Made by a program: the position numbers and the translations under genes. From contig CAYXDO010000049.1 in assembly GCA_964463485.1 (NCBI GenBank), positions 3,753 to 67,752 of the forward strand: 64,000 bases of DNA, given 5' to 3'. Below, one piece after another: positions 38,030-50,011 of this stretch. Under the pieces are notes generated by a model, which saw nothing but the letters and a program-made list of their open reading frames with translations, searched no databases and had not been told where the DNA came from. How positions within the stretch are numbered: the stretch's first letter is position 1; every line of letters starts with the position of its first letter. The DNA is from CAYXDO01 sp964463485 (GTDB lineage: Bacteria > Myxococcota > Kuafuiibacteriia > Kuafuiibacteriales > Kuafuiibacteriaceae).

Positions 38030-41000
38030 TGACATAGCGCCTCGTGGGAACCGCAAAAGCTACCAAGCGCCTCATCAATGCCATGGCGGCCGAAAACCTC
38101 GCGAACTATGCTCAAGAAATCCGCCCAGTTTGCCGGGTCGATCCCGCCAACCAGAAGAGCGGAGATACCCAGCGCAGCCATCCAATCATGGAAGCTTGGG
38201 TGGGCATCCACAAAGAGGAGAGCGCCCATGATGACGCGCGGGAGCGCGGCGGCAATCGCGGACGCTGCCCCCTCTCCATGTAGCCCATGGAAGCTTTGCG
38301 CCGCGGTCTCCCAGAGGTCAAGGTGAACCGTGCCAAGCATGAGCTGGGTACCGATTACGGAGTCCGGGCCCGACCAGACAAAGGTGCTGGGCTCCGCAGG
38401 CGGCAGCCCAACTCGGTGGCAACTTGCTGGGTTGTCGTCCAGCCTGCAGTCAGGCCAGTCCGCGCGCCACGGATCTGGTTCCCACATCGCCCCCGGGCGG
38501 TCCAGGCCCGAATGCGTCCGTGGTTTGCGGAACGTACCGAGTCCTCCGCCCACTCTGCAGTGGAAGTTGAACGTAAGTACGTTTAGAAGGCACCTAACTG
38601 CCACTGCTACTTGCGCTGTATCGTTGGCAACCGGATATGGGTCGAGGAGCATAGTGGCAGTGTGCGCGATACCCTCTTTGACTGCGTGCGGCATTCGGTG
38701 TTCCATCACCAGATTAGTCGCAGGCATGACTTCGGGCGACTTGTCGATGTCGACGAGCTGATTGTCCAGATGATGGGCGGCTTCATGATAGCCCTTATAG
38801 AAGCTGCCTGCACTGAGGCCATGGTCGTCATCCTCCCTAAAAAACCGGATCCTCGCGTCGCGGATACCTAGAATCCATGGGGCATTGTAAATAGCTCCCG
38901 CCCCTTCGTCGTCCTCGGGTTGCGGTTCGTCAATGACAAGATCGAGTGGTGCTGCGCCGTCCCCCGCCATCCAACCGAATGCGTCCCAGAATCGCTGCAC
39001 CTGGCGGTACCATGTCGTTGCGTCTTGCGCTTCCTGGATACCAATACCCGCCAGGGTCGACGGCAGCCGCAAGTCCTGACTAACCCAAAGCCCCTCAGTT
39101 CCTTCGTCCGCAAAGAAGAACGTCTCGCTAATGATTCCCTCTTCAAGCTTGTAGAATTCATAAGGTCCGGGAGTCCGGACGCGAATGGAAGTGTCGAGTT
39201 CCACAGGATCCCGTGATCCGGCGAAGCCATCGCCTGGCGTATTGCTTTCGATCCGCGCCGCATCAAGTTCATGGACGCGTGCAAGAGCGGTTTCCGCGTC
39301 CGAAAGGTCTCTCCGATACAGAACCTCCCCTGTCACAGCAGAGACAACGACCCGGTACCGCTGGGACCCCACCGTATCGATGGCAATCTGGTACGAGGGA
39401 ACGAGTTTGCCATCCATGTCCTCAGCCAGCACGCGACGCTCAAGACCAATCTGGCTAACCGAATCCGTCGGATCAACGACGGCATTCCTCGCGATCGCGA
39501 GAGCTGCCCCAATATCGACGTCTTCCTCGAAGGGACCGGTTGGGAGCTCCGTACTTGTTCGACCTATGAGGGTCACAAGCTGATCGGTTGAGTCAAAGGT
39601 GGCCACCAGCCTCCGCCCAAAAACGGCGCGCCCACCGCTGCTCTGGCCGACGACCAGGCGCACCAGCCCTCCGATATCCTGTTCGGACAGTAGCGAAAGT
39701 GAGTCCGGAAGGACGCCCCCTCCCGTGGCGCCGAAGAGCCGTGGGTGCCCTCGCACGAACTCACGAACGGACTCGATGCGGTCCCCTGGAATGCGTCCGC
39801 CCAGTTCCCCAAAGATGACCTTCGGGACACCGGTCACGAATCGAGCCATGGGCCTCATTGGTGTCGCGTTTCCATTCACGCGGACAAATCCGTCTGGCGT
39901 GCCGGCAAAACTTGGCGCCACGGTCAGCCATTCGCTACAAGCGTCAGTTGGCGTGGTGACCTTCACTATGCCCTCCACCGATGCTTGTGCGACAATCGTT
40001 CGCTCCTCGGTCCCGCTCGGGAGGTTTGCGAGGCGGAGCAACTGAAGCTCAATAGCTACATGGTGCTCACCGGGAGTGGCGACCAAGAGCGTTCCGTCAA
40101 CCCAGTTGGTCGCGTCCCACTGGAACGACAGCACTCCTGGAGTGACACTCGAAAGGCTGCGCGGTGAAAGGGGAAGAATCTTGGCGTCCGCGTGCACGGT
40201 TTCGTCAACCAGCATCGCGCCGAAGACAACAAAGGCGTATGTCTCACCATAGCCCGGCGCTTCAGCGAGCGCTAAGAGAGCGCCGGAGTCGAACTCCGGC
40301 ACAATGCGTATTCCCAGGGGCACAAAGCAAGGCTCAATCGATGTCGCCCCAAGGGCCTGGATGCCCGGCACCTTGAGGAGAGGCGCAGAGTCTGGGTTGG
40401 GGTGGAACACGAATTCACCGGCTCGAAGTAGAACTCCGCCTTCTTTGTAGTGAAAGAGGACTCCGGACGTCTCCACGAGGTAGGAGTCGGCGTCGACAGT
40501 CGCGGTGTCACGGTGGCCTTCGGAATCGATGAAACCCACGAGCACGCCGGATCCATCGCGTTCGAGGGTGATCCGAATTCCGCTAGGGTCCACGACGTGG
40601 GACAGGTATCCGCCTGGCCCGTAAACGATAGTGTATTGTGTCGTCGCCGTGCTTGCTGACTTAGTTGCGATATGTTTACCCAAGGCGTCGAAGAGGTATT
40701 GCCTCGCGTCAATATCGACTGCCAGTGCGCCGACGTAGTCGAACCCCTTCCAGGGCAGCGCGACTCGCCGAACCGCACTCTGCCCTGAGTCCGCGACGAA
40801 CAGGCTTGTGTCGTTGTCGGGCGCGACCCATACACTTTTCGGCGCCACGACTTTGACTCGGCTCGCGGGCAAGAACCCATCCTCCGTCGCCGTGGGTCCA
40901 CCCATAACCGTCTCAATCTTCGCGTCCATCCCGACGACTCGAACCGCGTCGTTGGCCGTGTCGGCGACGAAGATGGCCCCGTCCTTACCTACGGCAACTC

Positions 41001-44000
41001 CTTCGGGCGCATTCAGCGCCGCGAGTCCGGCCGGGGCACCATCTCCCGCGAAGCCCTCGACTCCGCTGCCTGCAAACGTCTCGATGTTGCCGTCGGCTCC
41101 GACTCGCCTCACGCGATGATTGTTCGTGTCCGCGACGTACACGGCACCGAACCCGTCCACGGCCACGCCTTTCGGTGAGTCGAGCTGCGCCTGACTTGCC
41201 GCTCCTCCGTCACCACCGAATCCCCCGCTACCGATGCCCGCGAGCGTCGAAATGACTCCGTCCGTACCAATTCGCCGAACTCGATGATGGCCGGTGTCGG
41301 CGACGTAAATGGCGCCGTCAGGGCCGACCGCGATTCCCGTCGGAGAGTCCAAGCTCGCGCTCGCGGCGGGGCCTCCGTCTCCGAGTACGCTCCCACCACC
41401 GGCGATGGTCTCGACGTTGCCGCTCGGTCGAATGGCCAGGACCAACCCAGCGCCCTTATCCGCGACGAGCACACTCCCGTCTTGAGTCACTGCCAGCCCT
41501 GCCGGCTCCGAGCTCGCGCTCCCCCCGCCCACCAGGTCGAGTGAGAACGCGTCGAACATGACTTCGACCGGACCGCCCGCGGGCCAGGGCACACTGTCAT
41601 AGAACGTCAAAGTTCCGCGGTCGCCGACGGCCACCTCGAACGTGTACACGTCTGGCAACGCGCTCGACTCGTCCCATTCGATGATGCCCGTGACGGGATC
41701 GATGGTCGCACCCAGCGGCGCTTGGACGAATGAGAACTCAGGTCCCGTCGGTTGGTAGCCGATGAGACTCACGACCGAGCAGCGCTTCAGACCAACTGGA
41801 TTCGTAGGGGGATGATCCCACATTCCGTGCGGGTAACAGAGCGGCGGCTGGTCTGCGTCGACCACCAGATCGTAGGTCTGCGTCGTCGTGAAAATTCCAA
41901 GATCTTCGTACATCCGCGCTTCCACGACCACTCGATGGGTCCCGATGTCGTCTTGCGTGGGATCCCAGAACCAATGCAGAAATCCCGTGGAGTCGATGTT
42001 GAGGTAATTCGGCTTCTCCAGCAGCCGAAAATCAAAGGCGTTCCCGAAGATTCCGTCGACGTCGTAGTAATAGCGGTGGTCCGGCGTAGCCCGCGTGACT
42101 GGGTTGGAGGTGATGATCGGGCCAGTCGGACACGGGACGACGTCGATCTCGAAAGTCTGCAACACAGACCCGTCAAAATCGTCGATCGCCTCGATCTCGA
42201 TGGGATGTTTTCCAAGCGTCGTGGGGCCCCACCACATGAGCGCGCCGCCACGCCGCTGCTGACTTGGGAGGTATTGAAGCAGGATGTCGGCGGCGGGTGG
42301 CGCCCGATTGAGCCGGAGCTCGTCGACGTTGATTCCACCCGAGTTGACTGCCTGAACGTTGTAGGCATAGGTCTGGTTCTCACACGCCACGACCTCCGGA
42401 ACCGTGATGAATACGGGCTCGGACGGTACCGGCGGGAAGCCTCCGTTCGACTCTCCTTGGAGAAAGACGACCGCCTTGCGCGCCCCCACGGGCACGAATC
42501 GTTGGTCTGACTCCGTCTTCCAACCGTCGAGGGACCCGACCTGACCGAGCGCAAACCCATCGATCGCCGTGTCGAACTCATCCAAGAAGAAAACACTCGC
42601 GGACGCCAACGAGCCGTTTCGGGCGGCCAGCGTCCCGGAGAGTGCGACTTCCGCGGACCCTCCGTCGATGGCTGCAGCATACGGCGACAGATCGATCTCC
42701 TGAGTCAGAAACGCCGTGCTCGGGTCGGTCGCTTCGAAATACTGTGCGCCCTCGAACGGAGCTGGGTTGCTGGTCCCCAGCGACCACGTGCCGAACGACT
42801 GCGTCCACCCTGGAATCAGCCCGCCCGAGAGTGGGCGTTCGGCATTCCCGTTCTGAAGCAGCGGCGTGCGAAGCCCGGCCGCAGGACTGAGGATCGTGCT
42901 GATCGTCCCGTCGGTTGCGATCTTTCGTACCTTGCCGGACCCACCTTCGGCGAAATACACGGTGCCGTCCGGTGCGCTCACGACACTCACCGGGTTGAAA
43001 ATATCCGCGTCCACCGCGGGCCCGCCATCTCCCGTCGAAGCTGGGTTTCCTGTGCCGGCCACCGTCTCGCTGTAAAGGCCTAGAGCCGACGCCTTGCGGG
43101 TCGTCCCGTTGCCTTCATACAAAATTCTCGCGCCAGGGTCGTAGACGTGATGCACGTCGAGCCACCAACCGCCGAGCCCTTGGCTCCTTGCATCCCAGCC
43201 TCCGATCGTACCTCGCCACTCTTGGACGAGTGCCACTTTGGAAGGCGCCGAGGTTTGAAGGACGAAGTCGCTCCGCCCTAGGGCCTGCGCGAAGGTGCTC
43301 AGGAAGCTCGTCGGATTCTGCACGTACGCCGTCCCGGGATACTCATAGGACACACGGATTCGAACCGGTTGACCACCTTGCAGGCTGCGCCCGTAGGCGT
43401 CCTTCCCGTCCCACACGAAGTCCATCTTCTGGTCCGCCGCCGGTCCGAAGGTCTGCGTGATTCGTCGACCCGCGACGAAAATTTCGGCGTCGATCTTGTC
43501 CAGACTCACCGGGAGATTGACCCCGGAGACGGGAATCTCGAGCGTGCGCGGCGCGGTGAAGCCCACCACGCGGTCACTCTGATACACGAGCCGGAACGAC
43601 GTGTTCGTCAGCTCGATCGAACGCTCGATCACTTCCTCCGTGGCCTCTGGAGAGACCGGATCGCCCTTGACCGGAGGCGCTGAGTCTGCTGGACCGCCCG
43701 TGCTGAATCCGAAAGCCCAGGTCGAGAAGTGGCCCACCGGAACTCTCCAAACTCCGGCCGGGTTCGGATAGAGGCTCGCGAGCACCTGCCGCTCCTCGGG
43801 CCCGACCCCTTCGTCCGCTAACCCATCGCCATCCGTGTCCACCTCGGCCAACCCAAACCCATTCGTTCCCAACACTCGGATCGTCCGGCCGTCCGCCGCC
43901 GGGACCCATTGGTGCAAGTCGCGGCGATAAGATCCGGCGGGCACGGCGCGTCCGGCAGGCAAATTCAGGGTGTCGTCGACATAAACATAGACGTCGTTCG

Positions 44001-46954
44001 CAAACACCACGTCTCTAGCCTGGTCCGCTTCGAGCTCGGCCATGAACGAGTAGCCGCTCGCTGGAGGCAACGGCGCCGAAAAAGTCGCGGGCGTTTCGAA
44101 TTCGCTCACGTGCGCCCGGATCGTGGTCAGCACGCTCGCGTCATTGGCGGAGAAGGCCGCCGCGTTCGATCCGAAAAACAAGCTCGTGCGCCGGCCCGAC
44201 GCATTCGCGCTCGAAACGAGCTTCGGTCCCGGGGCGGTGAAATCGACGGACACGCCTGGACTCGGCGCGGTCATGACGACGTCCGAGAATACGTAAGTCT
44301 CCTGCCAAACCGTGTCGACGCTGCGGTCCACGGAGATCAGCCCGGCCTTTTCGAGGCGGACACTCACCAGGCCGCCGCCGTTCACGAGCAGGTCGAAGGA
44401 CCCGTCGAGGCGAGTCAGCGTCGTGCCGACGTCGGGCTGCCCGGGCACGCTCACGAGCGCCCCAACGACCGGAGTTTCGTCCGCGAGCAACGCGCGGCCA
44501 CGCAACAGCAGAGCCCTGCGCGGGTTCACGGCGCCAGCGAGTGCGACCTGGATCGGGTTCGAGCCTTCGATGAGGAAGCGATTGGCTTCGTATACCGAGG
44601 TCGCCACCGTCAGATCGATCGGAGGCGCGACGAGCGCCGGATCGACCGGCACCCGAACGACCTCGAGGTCGAACGACTGGAGCCCAAAGGAGCCCGCGAG
44701 GTCGGTCACGCGAAGCACGACCGGGTGGGTGCCGACCTGAGTTTCACTCGCCACGAAAGAAACCGTATCCCCGCTGACCTCTAGCCCGACTGGCCCGAGG
44801 TCGACCGAGTAGCTCAGCGGGTCATTCGGATCGAGATCTTCGGCCGCGAGCACGTAATCGAGGCGCTGGCCGACGGCGGCGTGGCGGGGCGCGATCGAGA
44901 CGAAGTGCGGTGGCCGATTGGGCTGAACGACGTGAACCGAGAAGGTCTGGAGCGTGGAGGCCCCATGAGTATCGGTCACGCGCAAGACGAACGAGAAGTC
45001 ACCGGCCGAGTCCGGAGTCCACGACAGAAGGCTGCCAGCCAGGCTCACTCCGGCGGGCGCGGTCTCGAGCGAGAGGGTCGCGAGGTCTCCGAGGTCCGGG
45101 TCGAAGATCGCGACCGAATAGGTCAGAAGCTCGCCCACCGAGCCCGAGGTCGGAGGCGCCGAGACGATCTGCGGCTCATCGTTTTGGCCCAGGACCGTGA
45201 TCGTCGCGCTCGCCTCGTCCTCCAAGACTCCGTCGGTGACGACGAAGCGCAGCGTCACGATCCCTTCGAAGTCGGCTGTCGTCCTGAGTCTTAGCGACCC
45301 ATCGAAGCCCGCCTCGGCCGTAGCCACCGCAGGCGCAATAGATGTAATCCTGGCCAGCAGGAGGACGTCGAGGTCGGCATCCTCCGCACGCTCGAGCAAC
45401 CCCGGCGGGGGCACGACGAGCTCGGTGTCTTCGAGCATCACATACGACTGATCGGAAGCGACCGGCGCGTCGGGCACGGGATCGACGACGACAGTCACGA
45501 TCGAGGTCGATTCGGCAACCCCGTCGGTGATCGTGGCTTCGAAGTCGAGGATTCCGTGAAAATTCGGCGGGAGGCTCAGGACGAGCGTGCTTCCGACCTG
45601 AGTGACTGCGCCCTGACTCGGCTGAGTGAAGCGAAGGATCGAGAGAGCGTCCCAGTCGAAGTCATTCTCGAGCGGCGCGATCACGACGTCCCCAGCGTCT
45701 TCCAGAACCCGCACCAAGTCCGCATTCGCGCTGGGGCTCAGGTTCGCTATGTTGGCCATGGTCGTCGCCGTGTCCGACGCGCCGAGCGGGTCGGTCACCA
45801 ACACCGCGACTGGGTACACGCCGTCGTTGGGGAACGTATGCGTGGGCGTCGCTCCGGTCGCATCGTCGAAGACACCATCCGCGTCGAGGTCCCACGCAAA
45901 GCTCAAAGGCCCGCCTTCGCGATCGGTGGCGCCCAACGCCGACAACGTGATCGGTTGGCCTTCATTAGCTGAGTAGGGTCCGCCAGCGTGAGCGATCGGG
46001 GGTTGGTTCCAGCCGTCTTCGAACGTGACGGTGGCGTCTTGACCGAGCTCCACGTCGCGGCCGAAGAGCACTCCACGAAGGGACGCCTTTTGTCTCATTC
46101 GGGCCGTTCCATTGGCCACGAGGACAACGGCGCGGACCGTTGCCTCTTGGCCGAAGGTCGCAGCCTCAGGGTTCGCGTCGAGATTCCCGCTCGCTCCGTT
46201 CTGGCCGTGGACCTCGAGACGAAAGTCCTTTGCCGTCAAACTTCCCCCCGGAGCGACGCCCAGAAAGCTCTTCGCACCCGGCAACAGCCGACCCGCAATA
46301 CGGACCTCGACGGGTCCCATCGCCTCGACCCGGGACTCCTCTCCGAGCTCGAGCTCCGCGAAGTGAAACGTCCCAGAGTCCAGCCCAGGATCCAGCTCCA
46401 GCACCGACCTCTGCCGAAGTCGAATCTCTCCATAGGACCCCGGCGAGAGCCTCTCCCGGCCGTTCTGAGACAGCGTAAGGTCTCGAGTCCCGGGTGTGAT
46501 CGGAGAGAGTAGAGGAAGAGGCGGCAGCGTCGAGGGGAACGGGTGGACCTGACCGAAGGTCTCGTACCCAGAGGTCGTCAGGGTCGTGGTGTAAACGTCA
46601 CCGACCGCTGTATGTTGTCGCAGCAAGACCGTCGCCGCCACCAAGTCATAGGCCGTATCGATGCTCGCGGATTGGCCCAACATCAGCCTGGCGTCGTCAC
46701 AGAGCAGTTGTTGAGCCGGCCCGCTGCGAATCACCCCGACGTCTCCGCCTCGAACCGAGGCCCCCTGCCTCAGACACGAGCTGTTTTCAGAAAGGAGCAC
46801 GAATTCCGATAGGTTCGGGGTGGCGCTCAATCCAGAGTATGAAACGCTCGATGTAGGGGGGGGGTAGTGACTTATCTTCCCTGTCGCTACAGCCGGCCTC
46901 CGCGCCGAGCAGGCAGACAAGGAGGTGGCTGATTTTGCTCTGGCTTCTGTTCAC
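38026..46954 (-). CDS. Giant modular surface protein with C-terminal HExxH metallopeptidase; frame interrupted at a C9 tract
   Basis: The 2,964-codon frame (38026-46920) has only a TTG start and no ribosome site. A GTG at 46954, with GGGAG just upstream, begins a signal peptide (VNRSQSKISHLLVCLLGAEAGC) in another frame that runs into C9 at 46856-46864; removing one C joins the two. Residue numbers of the long frame: PKD ~307-395 (GGPYSANEGQPITLSA); Ig/cadherin-like repeats ~395-790; a regulatory-type beta-sandwich ~830-890; teneurin/Rhs-like segment ~1170; NHL repeats ~1320 and ~1830-2050 (GPDGAIYVADTGHHRVRR); a few YD-like elements ~2070-2150; FTP/PepSY-like propeptide ~2400-2510; zinc peptidase with HEAAH (His2712, Glu2713, His2716) and VKEGIAH (Glu2749), the gluzincin pattern. 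The C-terminal part is visibly lower in GC. A secreted, self-processing or delivered surface enzyme is inferred. Confidence 0.85.
46856..46864. repeat. C9 tract at the signal-peptide/giant-ORF junction
   Basis: Nine consecutive C on the coding strand. Upstream frame: CTA CCC CCC CCC TAC; downstream frame: TAC CCC CCC CCT ACA. Eight C would fuse the exported leader to the giant protein. Candidate phase-variation switch, or an assembly error at a homopolymer. Confidence 0.92.
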
Positions 46955-47267
46955 GGCTCCCGACCCAGGCCGCAGAATCTCACCCGTTGGACCGGGCGTC
47001 AAGCCGCATTTTTGCGGAGTTTGCCGGGCCGCCACACACACTCCGGGACAGGGCTGGAATTGTCCGCCCGCAGAACAGGGCAGGCAGCCGGAGTCAAAGT
47101 CGGGGTCGGGGTGGGCCCTCGCCATCGGAAAGGGCGCCGTCCGCAGCCTGCTGCCGTTCGGTGACTCGGTCTGGGCAGTGCTACCTTGGGAAGGCCGGCT
47201 GGTTCGCTTGGTGCCCAGATGAGTATACTTTCACGCGCCAAGCGCGCCCGAGCTCAGCTTCGATGAC
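46955..47267 (-). other. Duplicated kinase downstream flank and Cys-rich remnant between kinase and giant gene
   Basis: From 47267 down to 47141 the sequence is identical to the flank at 35751-35877. Next to the stop is a small inverted repeat (CGCGC-CAA-GCGCG, 47233-47245). From about 47125 to 46955 a short frame encodes HPDPDFDSGCLPCSAGG and further Cys, like a remnant of the FN3/Cys-rich cassette proteins. No complete gene other than the 5' leader of the giant gene is supported. Confidence 0.75.
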
Positions 47268-49928
47268 TCACTCCGAAGCTGCGGCAATTTCCGCCTCTAG
47301 CGCTCGCAGCGAAGCCAAGGCGTCGCGCACGTCCGACGCATCGATTCCGGGCCCAACCCTCGTGCGTACGTCGAGAAATCGTCGCTCGAACCTGGCCAGC
47401 TCGGACGGCTCGACTTTGGCGCTCGACGCGCGGATCCGAGCGAGAACACCCTTCAGACGCTCCTCCAAAAATCGTTCGCCTTCGAATGAACCCAGATCCA
47501 GCTCTGCCAAGGCACGGCGGGCCGCCACTTCGTCTCGAGCGGCCACCGCGTCTCGCAGCCTTCGTCCGACTTCGGCCGTCGAAGGCACCAACAACAGGTC
47601 CGAAAGCTCGAGCCCACGGGAACGTAATTCCGCGCTGACGGTCGTTCGGACGGCATCTGCGGCCAGGGCCTTCGCCGGCCGCCGTTCCGCCGACGAACCG
47701 CGGCGGAGCCCCACCGGAAGCGACTTCGACTTCACCCTCGCCCATGGCTTGGTGCTCTCCTGGGCCACTGTCGCCGTCGGTGAAAAAACGGCCGAAGCCT
47801 CTCGATCCACCTCTGACGCGACCTCGAGTCGCGGAGCTGCGCTCGCCTCCACACTGGGCGCGGGCTCAGCAGCCAACTCGACCGGCGCTCTCTGCCCCAA
47901 CAACTTCGCGCCCAAGAGTACGATCGCGATCGACGCCAAGCACACCGTAAGAGCCGCGATCAACCGAGCGAGCCGGCCCCTCGGAGCCGCGATGACACGA
48001 GTCGCGGCTCCTACCCCAGCCAAGAGCTCGACCGACGCGAGCGCCTCCGAGGCAGTCGGCCGGTCCCTGACCTCTCGGCACAACATCGCCGTGATGAGCG
48101 GCCCCAATGGACCCGCACGTTCGCTGACCACCGGCGCTCCCGACAGCCTCCGCTCAGCCACCTGCCGCGCCGGCCCCGTGAATGGCCCGGCTCCGTCCAG
48201 CATGTAGATCGCCAACAGCCCAACCGAATAGATATCCGTTGGTGCACCAACGATCTCTGGATTTTGAAGCTGTTCTGGGGACAAGAACCGAAGCGTGCCG
48301 ACCACGTCGCCGGCGCGCGTGAGGCGGGTAGACTCGCTCTCCGTCGGCAGAGCGACCCCGAAGTCGAGCACCTTCACCCGACCGTCGTCGAGCTTCATCA
48401 CGTTGGCCGGCGATAGGTCGCGATGCACGTAGCCCGCCGCATGAACCTCCTCCAGGGTGGCCAGCACCGAACGAATGATCGGGGCGACCTCGTCCAGCGG
48501 CAACGGCCCACGATCTTCGACGATCCCGCGCACGGTCTTGCCGCGCAAGAGCTCCATCACCATGTAGAGGCGACCGTCGGGTGTGGATCCGCGGTCGATG
48601 ACCTTCACCAAGCCCTGGTGACTCAACTTCGTCAGCGCGTCGATCTCGCGGCGAAAACGCTCGTGGGCCCTTCGATGGGTTGCCGGCGTGTGGAGGATCT
48701 TGAGCGCGTAGGTCTCGCCGGAGTCCTCACGCACGGCTTTGAAAACCTCCCCAAAGCCGCCACGGCCGATCGACGCCTGAATTCGATACTCACCGAAGCG
48801 AATCGCCGTCTCGTCCTCCTCCGGCGCCGTTGTTTCGCTCTCTTCGGGCTTGGCATCCCGTGGCTGCGCTCGCTGAGGATCGGGCGCCGTCACGGAGTCA
48901 GCCCGTGCCTTCGTGGGCTCGCTCGATCCGGCGGACTCCGACGACAGCAGCGACGGCACCGCGACTGCATCGGGCACGTCCGCATTCTCTTCAGGGACCG
49001 CAAACAACGCGCTCAAGGGGCTCCGCGCCTTCGGTCGACCGCCTTGACGCAGACCCGCCATGACCTCGACGAGTGTGTCGCGAGGATCGAGATCGTCACG
49101 ACTCGCGATCGCTGCGAGCAGCGCACGCCGAAGCTCGAGGGCGCTCTTCGTGCGGCCCTCGCGCTGAGCGACGAGGGCGCGGGAGATGGGTGTAATCAGG
49201 TCGGGCGGGAGACCCGACGGCAGCTCGACCGGCTGTCCCGCGATCACCTTGCGCCGCAAGGACTCGGAGGCCATCGGATTCTCACCCGAGAGGACCCGAA
49301 CCAGCACGAGCCCGAGCGCAAAAATATCCGCGCGCGGATCCGCGACCTCCCCGCGATGCTGCTCGGGCGCCATCCACTCCAGCTTCCCCTTCGAAATGCC
49401 CACCTTCGTTCGCGCTTGGCGAGCGTGCGCGAGCGCGATCCCGAAGTCCGCGAGCTTCACGTCCCCGGCAAAGGAAACCAACACGTTCTCCGGGCTCACG
49501 TCCCGATGCACGACACCCAATGAACGTCCGTCACCGTCTTTCGCGGAGTGGGCATGCTCCAGCGCACGCGCGAGCTCGGAGACTATGAACAACGCCGCTG
49601 TCTCGGGGAGCAACTCGCGCCGCTCGGCGCGCTGATCTTCGAGCGTCGAAAGATCGACGCCGTCGATCAACTCGAGCGCCTGGAAGGGCGCCCCGTCTAG
49701 CTCGCCAAAGTCGAGCAGCGAGACGATGTTCCCGTGTGAGAGCTGGGAAAGAATTCGGGCCTCATCCAAGAACCCAGCCACGAGCTCGGGATCGTCGAGA
49801 CTCTCTCGGAGAAGCCGCTTGATGGCTACTCGCCGTGAGAACCCAAACGCCCCGTGTGATGTCGCCTCGTAGAGGTCCGCCATCCCCCCCCGCTGGATCA
49901 GCCGGACCAACTCGTAGCGGGATGCCAC
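47268..49928 (-). CDS. Tandem dual-domain Ser/Thr protein kinase, membrane-anchored
   Basis: One 886-residue chain holds two complete Hanks kinase domains. Domain 1 (~1-265): IQRGGMADLY, VAIKR (Lys37), HRDVSPEN, DFGIALA, MAPEQ. Domain 2 (~380-640): SIGRGGFGEVF, ALKIL, HRDLSPAN at ~500, DFGVAL, LSPEQ. A hydrophobic helix (~655-680, LTVCLASIAIVLLGAKLLG) is followed by a ~200-residue outer part whose last ~130 residues are helical (VPSTAEVGRRLRDAVAARDE). That tail is the part copied at 33137 and 35751. ATG start; divergent from a sigma-54 activator. It is 5' of, and codirectional with, the giant gene, suggesting linked function. Confidence 0.93.
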   Translation of the reverse strand: MASRYELVRLIQRGGMADLYEATSHGAFGFSRRVAIKRLLRESLDDPELVAGFLDEARILSQLSHGNIVSLLDFGELDGAPFQALELIDGVDLSTLEDQRAERRELLPETAALFIVSELARALEHAHSAKDGDGRSLGVVHRDVSPENVLVSFAGDVKLADFGIALAHARQARTKVGISKGKLEWMAPEQHRGEVADPRADIFALGLVLVRVLSGENPMASESLRRKVIAGQPVELPSGLPPDLITPISRALVAQREGRTKSALELRRALLAAIASRDDLDPRDTLVEVMAGLRQGGRPKARSPLSALFAVPEENADVPDAVAVPSLLSSESAGSSEPTKARADSVTAPDPQRAQPRDAKPEESETTAPEEDETAIRFGEYRIQASIGRGGFGEVFKAVREDSGETYALKILHTPATHRRAHERFRREIDALTKLSHQGLVKVIDRGSTPDGRLYMVMELLRGKTVRGIVEDRGPLPLDEVAPIIRSVLATLEEVHAAGYVHRDLSPANVMKLDDGRVKVLDFGVALPTESESTRLTRAGDVVGTLRFLSPEQLQNPEIVGAPTDIYSVGLLAIYMLDGAGPFTGPARQVAERRLSGAPVVSERAGPLGPLITAMLCREVRDRPTASEALASVELLAGVGAATRVIAAPRGRLARLIAALTVCLASIAIVLLGAKLLGQRAPVELAAEPAPSVEASAAPRLEVASEVDREASAVFSPTATVAQESTKPWARVKSKSLPVGLRRGSSAERRPAKALAADAVRTTVSAELRSRGLELSDLLLVPSTAEVGRRLRDAVAARDEVAARRALAELDLGSFEGERFLEERLKGVLARIRASSAKVEPSELARFERRFLDVRTRVGPGIDASDVRDALASLRALEAEIAAASE

Positions 49929-50011
49929 AAAGAGAGGCTATACACATTTATAGGACGAGAGATCGGCAACTCGTCCTGGCGCAGAAGGCCTCCGTCTCGT
50001 ACCGTCTCGCG

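Noticed and set aside
46999..47241. Short ORF starting at the kinase stop flank
   Set aside because: It is the duplicated flank (also at 35.8 kb) read in one frame; TTG start, no ribosome site, no recognisable fold.
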